The notes beneath the pieces are model-generated. The model did not search any database. It was not told where the DNA came from and saw only the letters and a list, made by a program, of their open reading frames with translations. 64,000 nucleotides of DNA, taken from positions 4,364,458 through 4,428,457 of the forward strand of contig NC_031476.1 of NCBI RefSeq assembly GCF_000006565.2. Reading direction: 5' to 3'. The translations under genes and the position numbers were made by a program. Shown here one piece after another: positions 14,401 to 23,800 of the stretch (position 1 is the first letter of the stretch; every line of letters starts with the position of its first letter). Source of the stretch: Toxoplasma gondii ME49 (lineage: Eukaryota; Apicomplexa; Conoidasida; Eucoccidiorida; Sarcocystidae).

Positions 14401-17255
14401 GCAACGCCTGCGTGGAATACTACAGAACAAATGCGGATGTGACCAAACGCTAAATGTGAGAGGTAACAAGAATTCGCAGGAGACGCACAGAACACAAGTT
14501 CTTAAAAGACTACATGTGTCGGCATCCATAGACGGCACTTCTGTCATAATGTGCAGAAAGTGTAAAATCGCCCAGGTGTCGCGGGATACGCTCAAGTCCA
14601 CGATTTTCACCTGCTTTGAGCGCATCTGTGGGTGTCTTCTTCCGCTCTTGCTATTTCTCTCGCTCCTCTCTTTCGTAGACACAGTCCAAGCTTTAGGAGT
14701 CTCAGACCTAAGGCACCAACTCCCTCCCCCGTACTTGCGGACAATAAGAGATGTGTGTTTGTGTAATTTATCATCGGGTTCCGAGTTTCCTTAGTTTCCT
14801 TCATGTCCATGACGTCATTTCGCTGCACTCCCCACTATGTCCTTACACGCAGAGTGGCCTGCGTCGACAGCATGTGCTTCTCATGTCGTTTCCTTTTGTC
14901 AGCTGCACGTTCGCGTTCTTCTCTGACTTTCGTGACGCCTTCAGTAGTGAGCGGGCGCTGCGTCTCAGGCGGCATTTCGCTGGCCTCTGCACTCTCGTCT
15001 GCGCCGTCAGGACAAATCCTCGTGCCATCGGCTTCTGCGTGACCGGTTGTCAAGTCGACAGGAGTCTTTGGAGACTGCGGGGACGCATCGCCATCCGTGT
15101 TTGTTTTGTCGTTTTCACTTCTGTCGTTTATTGATTCCTCAGCCTCCAATATGGCCTCTGGAGACAACTTGATGTCTCCTCTTGTGGGTTTGGCCGAACT
15201 GGGGTCTGGCGGCACTCTGCTAGAAGAGGCGATGGTGCTCCCTGGCTTGTCATTCTTGGCGCTGGGCCACTCTGCGGCAAGCGGGGGCTCCGTCTCCATC
15301 GATGCGCCCGTGATCTCTCGCTGGGACTGCCCCACCTCGGGACTCGTTGCCCCTGAGGTTTTTGCCGCGATCGACGCCAAAGAGTTCATCGACCGCAAGC
15401 TCTGAACGCTCTTCCCCGACGCCAGCCGTGGACCGCAAATAGCCAGGCCCTGTCGGCCAGAACGAGATCGTGCCTCTACGGAGGACGACTCACTCCTCTT
15501 CGGGCGCATGCTGCTTCCTTCTTGATCCATAAGCAGCCTGCTTGTACTCCTCATCACTCCTTGGGTTTCCACAGGCGCTTCGACAACGGATGCTGTCTTG
15601 TCGTCGGAGGCAAGGACTGCGGGATCCTCGGACTTGGTGAGGCTCTTCGGGCGTCCAAAGGCCTTTGGACGTTCCTTGATTTCTTCTTTTGACTCCTGTT
15701 TTCTTGCCCCAGGTCGCGGTTGACGCGGTGACTCCAAAGGAGACTGGCGTGGAGACTGCGATGGAGACTTGGGCGGAGACTGTGAAGGAGACTGGCGCGG
15801 AGATTGTGAAGGAGACTGGCGCGGAGACTCCGATGGAGACTGGCGCGGAGACTGCGATGGAGACTGGCGCGGAGACTGCGATGGAGACTGGCGCGGAGAC
15901 TGTGACGGAGACATGGGCGGAGACGGCGATGGAGACTGGCGCGGAGACGGCGAAGGAGAGCTGGGCGGAGACGGCGATGGAGACTGGCGCGGAGACTGTG
16001 ACGGAGACATGGGCGGAGACGGCGATGGAGACTGGCGCGGAGACGGCGAAGGAGAGCTGGGCGGAGACGGCGATGGAGACTGGCGCGGAGACTGCGAAGG
16101 AGAGTTGGGTGGAGACTGCGATGGAGACTGGTGCGGAGACTGTGAAGGAGGCTGGCTCGGGGATTGCAAAGGCGAAGTGGGCGGCGACATGAGAGACTCT
16201 TTCGGACTCATGTGGGGGGTCCCCTTGTCTGTCTCTTCAGCCCCAGATGCGTGTACGGTCGTTTCGGCAAAACGCACACGCAGGCGTCGAGTCTCACATC
16301 GAAGCTCTGGGAGTTGCATGCACGCCAGCGACGTCGACGACGCAGCAGAGCGAAGACCTGGAGGGGGACCGAGTGACGACGCCACATGACCTCCAGAAAA
16401 AGAAGACAAACACGATGGATTCAAGCTAGGTTTTTTCATGCAGCCAGGACGCGCGATTCCAACAGGGGATCTTGTTGCAGCGGGTGGCGGGCGTAGGAGT
16501 GCCTTTGAAGGCCTAGAAACAGCGGATTCGGCGAGACGCCATGAATCCCCCCCAGGGGATTGTGCATGCAGATCAAAAGGTTTTTGTGTGGCACCCGCGA
16601 GAGTGGAGGCGTCCGACATCGATGATCCAGAAGGTGAGAAAGAAGCAGCAGAGGAACAATCAGACGACGAAGAGGAACGCCACGGAAAAGCAGATCCAGC
16701 GCGGCAGGCATGCCGCCCCCTAGCATGAGAGACCGGATGAGCATCTGAAGAATCATCCGCTGGCTCCTGAGAGGCCGCAGACACACTGCTTTTCGGAGAG
16801 CTTTCGTCCGAAGATGAGGGAGCGAAGTAGACATGTCTGGGCTTTCTTGTCGCCCCGTCTGAGCTGAGTTCGTCTTCGACTATAACATCAGACAGCGGCG
16901 AATGCAGCGCAGGTGGGCAGGACCTGTGTCGCATGTTGGTTATCCTCTGAAAGGTAGAGATGCGCGTCCTGTTTGAATCGAATTCCTCGTCTGTCTCTCC
17001 CTCGTCATCTGTGCCTGTACCACTGGAGTCCACTGAAACTCGAGTGTCTTCTGGGTCACCGTCGCATGAGCCTTCGTCGGCAACGCCTCGTTTTCCATGT
17101 CCGCGGTATAAGGAGGAAACAGAGGAAGATGAAGGCGAAGGGTGAACCAGATGTACAGGCGACGTCCGTGGCAGCAAGAAGGAAGAAGGACGCTGACGGG
17201 GACCTAGAAGCCCAGGGGGGGCAGCCCCCAGAGACAGAGGCCGACCGGCTTCCAT
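506..17255 (-). CDS. Large filamin-repeat, coiled-coil protein (gene A, multi-exon)
   Basis: I joined 19 exons by splice sites and matching phase: 14847-17255, 14611-14733, 13979-14144, 13019-13368, 12318-12539, 11509-11859, 10345-10978, 10204-10266, 8949-10154, 8090-8325, 7663-7869, 6775-7061, 5894-6196, 4978-5260, 4452-4561, 3366-3534, about 2369-2599, 1160-2041 and 506-793, about 2,840 residues. In order the product has a Ser/Pro-rich N-terminal region with an 8-residue repeat (residues about 350-515), an unrecognised globular part, two filamin-type repeats (about 1625-1975), Lys/Glu-rich helices likely to form coiled coils (about 1990-2280) and an unrecognised C-terminal module. Filamin repeats are known from actin-crosslinking and flagellar proteins, so a cytoskeletal or axonemal role is inference. 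The start is the first Met of the largest exon; an upstream exon may exist. The least certain sites are the donor of the exon ending near 2369 (2291 also fits) and the donor at 4978, chosen by phase over a stronger site at 4995. The 14847/14733 junction could instead separate two genes, but phase agrees. Confidence 0.72.
1019..1135. repeat. (TA)n microsatellite pair in gene A intron
   Basis: Two long TA tracts flank a short unique spacer within the intron 794-1159. Translated tyrosine-isoleucine runs here are not coding. Confidence 0.95.
2704..2731. repeat. (TA)n microsatellite
   Basis: Pure TA tract in the intron between the gene A exons at 2599 and 3366. Confidence 0.95.
3668..3722. repeat. 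Interrupted (TA)n microsatellite
   Basis: TA tract broken at regular places by TACATA, in the intron between gene A exons at 3534 and 4452. Confidence 0.95.
4019..4162. repeat. Compound TA/TACATA satellite block
   Basis: About 140 bp of (TA)n interrupted by ACATA units at semi-regular 10-26 bp spacing. This is the longest such block in the window and lies in an intron of gene A. Confidence 0.95.
4978..7061 (-). other. Coiled-coil segment of gene A (three exons)
   Basis: Exons 6775-7061, 5894-6196 and 4978-5260 encode about 290 residues dominated by Glu, Lys, Gln, Leu and Ala with heptad-like spacing. Examples are a [16 protein letters not shown] stretch, a long leucine-spaced helix around [18 protein letters not shown], and [18 protein letters not shown]. 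Junction phases are 0, 2, 2 and 0 and all agree. The segment probably mediates oligomerisation or binding to a filament; no named family is claimed. Confidence 0.7.
5573..5596. repeat. (TA)n microsatellite
   Basis: TA tract in the intron between gene A exons at 5260 and 5894. Confidence 0.95.
7437..7472. repeat. (TA)n/(CATA)n microsatellite
   Basis: TA tract running into CATA repeats in the intron between gene A exons at 7061 and 7663. Confidence 0.93.
7663..10154 (-). other. Two filamin/ABP280-type repeats within gene A
   Basis: Repeat 1 (about 9600 down to 9200) ends in the family signature: a YRVKY strand, a [12 protein letters not shown] turn and an AGSPFEVHF closing strand. Repeat 2 is spread over exons 8949-10154, 8090-8325 and 7663-7869. 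It opens [17 protein letters not shown], typical of the 'D..GN....GG' start of filamin repeats, passes through [11 protein letters not shown] and closes [14 protein letters not shown]. The exact phase fit of the three exons across this fold is strong support for the gene model. Each repeat carries insertions, so both are longer than the usual ~95 residues. These domains normally bind protein partners as beta-strand docking modules. Confidence 0.85.
8398..8506. repeat. Two (TA)n tracts in gene A intron
   Basis: TA tracts at about 8398-8441 and 8484-8506 separated by a short unique sequence, just upstream (in gene sense) of the exon starting at 8325. Confidence 0.93.
15712..16195 (-). repeat. 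In-frame Ser/Pro 8-residue repeat array in gene A
   Basis: The DNA is a tandem array of 12- and 24-bp units (plus-strand core GGAGACTGGCGC) that reads on the minus strand as repeated SPSQSPRQ- and [12 protein letters not shown] units, about 160 residues. A longer block around 15920-16075 is itself repeated, so the array has higher-order structure. All units keep frame. It encodes a disordered, Ser-rich segment that would suit phosphorylation. The same stretch is open on the plus strand, but that reading is only the monotonous mirror of the repeat. Confidence 0.9.
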
Positions 17256-17647
17256 CTGAAGCTGTCCCAGATGAACAGACACCCAAGTGACCTTGAGACA
17301 GATGTCACAAAACTCCAGAAAAGAGGGAGAAAAACAGGAAGGAAAGAGGCGAAGACGGTGAAACTCGACGAAATAGCAAGCACCGCATATCTCGGGAAGA
17401 GACCACGAAGAGCAGCCTGAAGAGGAAGAGAAGCGCCACGGGAAAGACAGGCACAACGAGTGAAATCTGTTGAAAGCTGAGACGACAAGGATTCAGCGTG
17501 GAAAAGAAAAGAGGACACAAAAAAGTATAGAGACGAAGAAAACTGGTCTGTTCGAAGCTAGCCATTCGCGCAAGGCACGGGACGCTGGCTCGCGGATCCG
17601 TGAGGCTCGCGACGCAGCTCCACCGGATTTGAAAGCAAATGCCTCAC

Positions 17648-18034
17648 AGAAGAAGGAAAGTCATGAAAACCACTCGCAAAGACGGAACGGAAAGTAGAGT
17701 TTGTACAGCGAACGTGGAAGTTCACTTGACAAGCCGTTCGATTCTCGAGGCGCACAGGTGGAGGCTGCCCTGAGCACAAGATAGATTCCTTGTAGCAGAG
17801 ATGGGACAAGTTTTTTCGGAGAAGAAGTGAATGCCGCAGGTTCTGTCCATCAATGTCTTCGGTACTGTCTTTTTCCCCTTGACTCCCGCGATTTCTGTCG
17901 TCCACCATGCCTCGCAGGTGCCAAAGGGTGTCTGACCCTCCACTATCGACGATCCGCTCGGAAGACACGCAAGAGGGACGGCAGGGAGGAAACAGAAGTG
18001 TCCGCCAACAAGGAGGAAAAGAGGGTTCACACAT
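17648..18034 (-). other. Possible 5' exon of gene A
   Basis: An open frame of about 129 codons ends at a fair donor (GTGAGG, exon end 17648). An acceptor at 17291/17292 would join it in phase 0 to the large exon of gene A. Candidate start codons lie at 18034 and 17908. Composition is mixed-complexity and protein-like, unlike the pyrimidine-rich flanks, but no domain is recognisable. The alternative is that this is 5' UTR or spacer and translation begins at 17255. Confidence 0.3.
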
Positions 18035-20725
18035 TCGCGAGGCAGTAAGGTCTTAGGCGACTGGAAATCAGCTGTTTGCAACTAACAGAAATGTGACAAA
18101 ATCTCGCCGGGAAGCGTCTGGTCGGCTACCTTGCGAGGACGGAGTGAACATGCTCCTACCCGGTGGAAGACAGGAGCAAGTTAGAGATATTTGCGTTCGG
18201 GATCGAAGGATTCTCTTGTTATTGTTTCAGAAGGAAGGGTTTTAAGGGAATCTCGGACGACAGCGGCTTCAAAAAAACAAATGGACTGCGGAGAGAATCA
18301 AGGAAGTGGCGCAGACACACAGCCCCCCGAGCCAGGGCTGTTGGGGTGCAATGGAGCGCGGCAGCTCGTCGTCGTGTTTCTTTCCTGTTTTCTATTTTTA
18401 TATCTGCTTGTCTCCGTTTCGTTGGTTGCTCTCTACCTCTAATTTGCCACACGGAATCGGTGACAGATATGTTGAGAAAACTAGAAATGGCGGGCATCCT
18501 CCTCTCCTCACTCGACGGCACAGCAACATCGCTTTCTCTTGCAGTGCGCTCGAGGTTTGACACCCTTAGACTTCCAGTCTTGTTGCCTAGCGGCCTAGCC
18601 TCGAGTTTGAGACTTTAAAAGCAGGAGCGAAGCACCATAAAACTGCTTCAAAGGGGGTAGGAGCCATCGATTCTTTTGCGCCTACGTGTTTCGGAAGAGT
18701 GTTGTTCTCTTGTTTCACCGGACGTAACCTACGAGACCGACAGGCATAGGCGAATTCTCATGTGCGCCTCTTTTTCGAGAGACACGCCGGGCCTGGGTGT
18801 GCCATGTCTCGCAACAAAGCAACGTATATTTCCGCTCGGCGACAAGAGAAGAAGAGGGTGACCATGGTCTGCCATTGTGGCGAAATGTTAGAAAAATATC
18901 CGCGAGCGTCATGTCTCCTTTATCGCAATCTGACAGTCCTTTCCGAGGGCCACAAGCGATGGCAGAGCGCGAGGCTCACTCTCGTGTCTTCTGGCTGGCT
19001 GCTTTAATGCCTTTTTGCGGATTCGATCCTCCGCAAGGATTAGGCATTTCCTCTCTTCTTGTGGAGTTTGTCAGGAGACTTTAAGAAAGACATGCTTGTC
19101 ACTTCATCGCGCTTTCCAGTTGTCTTCGTCCCTATGATATCCGGTTGCGTCTGGCATGACTGTGTAGCAAATGAACAACAGGGCCGTCGCGCGTGATTAA
19201 AGAGGACTGACATTTTTTTCTAGAATTTCAGGTTATTTTCGTCTCCGCTATCTTCTGTGAGGTTTCGTCTGTATCTTTGGATTTCCGAGAGACGTGTGTA
19301 GCACCCCGAAATCGGTTTTCGTCCGCTTTGTATGGGCAGATGTCTCCTTGATACTCTGCTTCTGCTGTTAACGCCTCACAACGGGTGGCTTCGCTAGCAG
19401 GCAGGGGGCATGTGCGTGCATCCTGGAACGGATTTCGATAAGCTGCCCAAATACGTACGAAGACGGGAGCATTCTTGTAGCAAGAAACGCCGGCAGGCAA
19501 GACATTCCGCCCGTTTAAAACTCTCTTTATTCCCCAGTGGGGTTTTGGAATGTTTCTGGCGAGCTCGTGTTCTGACGTCCAACGCAGTCCCTCCTGTACC
19601 AGTCTCCTCGCTTCTTTCTTCATGTGTCCAAAAAGGAAGAAAGTGAAGAGATACAGTTCTTTGCTCGTCCCACATCGATTTCGTGAACCTGTTTCGCATT
19701 CATGCATCCGGTTGACCTAGCCTTGCGGTAGCCTAATCCAAATCGCAGGCGGCTGGGTAGCCCGGCTCAAGTTCTTGCCTCACCTGGATTCTTCCTTGTC
19801 CGCGAAGCCGATTAAAACGGACACGAGTTCGAATGTTCATTTTTGCCAACAAAAAAGGATCGACTCTGTCAAAGTGTCGAGTTTGTTCTCTATCAATTCG
19901 TTGGTCTCCACCTTCCTCTCGTTTTCAACTCTCAAGCAGAGGAGCAGACAGTACTCGCCGACTGTGTTAACTATTAAAACAGGAACATGCCTGTTTGCCC
20001 TGATGGAAGAATTTTAGTTTCCATTCTCCAATCTTCTACAGCTGTCCAGCCGCCGCTTCACATGACGGTTAACGCAACCTTTCAGATGCTCGCGAAAGGG
20101 CGACCAGGTTAGGCCCGGAAAGCAGCGGCAGTGGGGGAGTTGATGTGCTCCACTACAGAGGCCGGTGCAAACCATTGGAACAGAGATAAAGCCGCAATGC
20201 GTTTTGTGCGACAATTGGGGAATCTAGATAAGTTGCTTTCAGGGAATGTCTCTATCCGACCTACTTGAAAACAGCCGGAGAAATTCCTAGCGACTTCCTG
20301 AGGCGGTGAGGCACCTAGCCAAAGACGCGAAGGCGCCGCCAGCTGTAAAGGAAAGGACGAGGAAAAGTCCAAACGACGTAAGGACTTGAAGTCTGTTTTA
20401 AAACATTTAAGCGTGGAAGACGCTGTACACGGGTGTGGTGTTCTGCGGTGACAGACGTGGAAGTGTCTTTTAGTTGTGGAAGAAAATGCCTTCCGACAAG
20501 GTGCCAAGAAAACCCAGTTCGTCGGATGCAGCGCCCCCACGACAAAACAAAGGAAAAGCGGGCTATAATCACCAGGTTACAGGGATTCAATAGATATTGT
20601 GTCCAACCCCTGGCGCATCTTTAGTAGGACATGTGAATACAGCTCTTTCTTACTCTGGTTTTAGTCTGCAACAAGCGGACCTTTTGAGATGGAGGTGAAT
20701 AGAAAGCTTTTCGTTCGTTTCAAAG
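18035..20725. promoter_or_regulatory. Divergent intergenic spacer between genes A and B
   Basis: About 2.7 kb between oppositely transcribed genes must hold both promoters. Short open frames occur on both strands (for example 18163-18618 plus and 19228-19707 minus), but they lack splice-compatible partners, known motifs or consistent composition. No TATA box is evident, as is usual in these parasites. A 50-codon frame starts at 20689 just ahead of gene B. Confidence 0.5.
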
Positions 20726-20841
20726 ATGACTCCGGGCAGACGTCTGGAAAGCGGAGGACACGGGTGGACAAAAGGTGGAACTATGAAAGATGCACAGAGC
20801 GGACCGAGGAGCAGAGAGAGGCAAGTACTACAAAGAGCAAC
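20689..20841 (+). other. Upstream short frame, possible alternative first exon of gene B
   Basis: A 50-codon frame begins MEVNRKLFVRFKDDSG and has protein-like, charged composition. A possible donor (A/GTACTA, about 20823) leaves phase 1, which would suit an acceptor close to 21396 ahead of ERLRRRQ in gene B. That alternative removes the Phe/Ser-rich, pyrimidine-tract-like part of the long first exon. Otherwise it is an upstream open frame in the 5' leader. Confidence 0.3.
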
Positions 20842-23800
20842 AGGAGGTGGTAGAATGCGGGAAGATGTCGGGAGTTACCCCCTTGGAATGAGTGCCAGAT
20901 GTGCGAGGCCCGCGCGCCAATTGTTTTCGCCGTCACCTTCATACTCGCTTCACTTTCTTCTCCTTCTTCTTCTTATCGGCCCTCTTTCACTGTGTAGTAA
21001 CGTAACTCGAGATGTCTCGCCTCGATCACCTGCTTCCTCACATTCGGCTGCCTCTCCCACTTCAACGCCATCGAAACCGCCGTCCCCTCCCTGCTTTTCT
21101 ACACTTTTTAATCTTTGGTTCGGATCTTCCTCTCTTTCTTATTCCTCTTTCCGGACATTCGTTTCTTTCTCTTTCCACGGTCCCTCCCAGCGTCTCTCTC
21201 TCCTCCCATACCTTGCGCCTGAGCCTTCCACCCTCGGATTGTCGAAGGCTCCTCACCCATCCAATATTCTCGCACTCGTCTTCGAGTTCTCTGTGTTTCC
21301 TTTTCTTCGCTTCCTCTTTGGCTTTCGCTCTGCAACTGTTTCGTCCTCTGCCCCCCTCGTTTTCGGTGACTGTGTGTCGCTCTTCCGCCGTATGAAAGAA
21401 CGGCTCAGGCGTCGACAACCCACTCAACCCAGCGAGGCAAATCTTGCCCAAGCGTTGACAGACGAGTATGATGAAGCGGGAGAACAGCAGCCCTGGCTCG
21501 ATGCTCAACTGCATCTAGAAAGTGATCCATACAGCTATACGGATCCAGATGAGGATTTCGACGCCGAATATTACCAAGAGGAGTATCCTTATACAGAGGC
21601 CAGGTTGCCGGCTGTTCCCAGTCAGCGTCCCGCTGAGCTTAGACGAACGCCGGCAGAAATAGCAACTTTCTTTCCTGGTGAACGTCCTCCGCCAGAGCCT
21701 TCAACGAATTCTCCTGAATATCCAGGAATTATTCCGGTGATGCCTCACGCAAGTCACCCTGCTCCACAAGTGCAGATCCACCACGATACACCCCGCAGTG
21801 TGGGCACCTCCGCTCCTACCCAAGAGGTCGTGGAGCATCCGGTAGGGAACAAGAAGCGAAAGAGAAGAATAGCTTGCACACAGAAGCCGTTCAAGGGGGG
21901 GAACAGAGGCTGAACAAAGGGAGAAAACTGTGGAGAACTCAGAAAGCGCGCCGTGCCCTTTGTTTCAAAGGCAGACAAGAAACATCTCAGCTTATCTAGG
22001 GCTCCAGTGCGGTCCATGTTCATCCATCACTGTTTGCCTGCACATCGTCTTTCGATGCCTGTCGTAAGAAAAACGAGTCTGATGGCAGCATTTTACGCAA
22101 TCGAAAGATGTTCACCGACGAGAGGTGTTGCAGGACCCTCGAACGTCTGCGTCACAGCTTTCCTGTTCAGCCAAATGGGAATGAGTTGCCTCATGAGACA
22201 CTACTCGGTAGTTGCTCCCTTGCCGCCAACTCTCTTTTTCTCTTGTCTTCTTCGTTCCTGTGCGCAGAAATCAGAGCCGACAGAAACGCACAACTGGGGC
22301 ATTTGCTTGCCTACTCACCACACCGTCTTCTCATCCTTCGCAACGAAGTACCACGTCAATGTCGCCGATACCTCTCCAGAGGACCTAGGGGCGTTTCGAC
22401 TGGCTGTATGTGCTTACGAGTACCTGCGTGCTTCGGTAACTTTGTGGGATATTTTCGTCAAAGGGACAGCATCGACGTCGAACCCCTTCTTTCTCTCTTA
22501 TTCCGACTTTAAGGCATTGTTACGCCCCAATGCACCTCGTCCAACATCGGGACAAGAACCACGAGAAAATCGACTTTTCCTTCCCGCCCAAGATGGTGCA
22601 GTCGTTTTGCCAGTTGTTCGACATGTTCTAGAGGTAGGCTGGATCTATGTTGTGAGTTTTTTTCATACCTGGATGCGATTGGTGTCTTTCACGCTTTTCC
22701 TTGGCCACTCCATCGCACTCAACGAAGGTGAACCTATTCTTTAACTATCTCCACGTTTTACCTGTAAAGCTTCACTGTTACATTCTCTCTCGCCTTTCCA
22801 GGTTGAACAGTGGATTACGACTAGCTAGCGGAACGAGGGGCGTATTTACTTGTATTCATGAGGACTAGACTTGAAGTGTCTCCGGACAACCGATGAATGG
22901 AAGGAATCCCCGGAATAGATCTGGTATAGTTCTTGAAGGTGTTCGTTTACCGGATCCAAGGTCTATTGCGTTCGCATGGTTTTGAACACTTTCCGTGTCT
23001 GCTTTTAATGATGTCTTCAGAAGTATGAGCATCTATCCAGTGAAGGAGTTCAGAGGATGGTCTACAAACTCGTCAAGTTTCTGAACAAGAAAGCGTTCTT
23101 CCTTCTGCCCTCTGTCATCGTTCGCGTCGCCGATTGGATGCCCGTTTTCGACGGAATGGCCTTGGCGAGCGAGGAGACCAAAACCCGCTACAAAGAATTT
23201 CTCAGCCGCTACACCTATCGAGCGATTGACTCTACGAATCCGAGTTCTCCTCTCTACGCGGCAGATTCGGAGTTCCTGAAAAGACATGCAAATAACCTCA
23301 TTCCGACTTATGCCGACCCAACAACACCTCGTGAAGCCTCGTGGCTCCACTGCATGCTTCAAGAGGCTTCAGCTCCAGCTCACGCGTGGACCCCGGAACC
23401 GGATTTTATGAACCACTTCCTGCTGGTGAAGCACGCCCATGAGGACATTCGCATGACGACCGTGTGGATAAAGAGACTTTCAAAGCATCCACCGCCCAAA
23501 ACTTCTACTCCGTCGAATGCCTCTCCACAGGCTTTCCCTGCTGTCTCCCCTCCCGGTGGGCAGCCACAAGCAGACCGTTTGCAGCCTGAGAAAGAAGGGG
23601 GAAGTTTGGCTCAAAGGGGGGACTCGGTACTCTCTAAACCCATGTCTGTGCAGGCGTCACGCGCCCACCAGCGGGACGCCTCAGGGGCAGACAGTGAGGC
23701 GGCTAAAGTGGAACATGAATCCGCAGCCCACACTGACAAATCTGGGAAGCAACCCCACACATGCCCCTACCGCGAGAACCTTCCTCAAACTCCGGAGGAA

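Noticed and set aside
15689..16389. Plus-strand frames of repeated [15 protein letters not shown] units
   Set aside because: They are mirrors of the minus-strand Ser/Pro repeat; the minus frame continues far beyond the repeat with normal complexity and joins neighbours in phase.
18163..19707. Frames of 151 (plus) and 159 (minus) codons in the A/B spacer
   Set aside because: No splice-compatible neighbours, no recognisable domain, composition not different from spacer.
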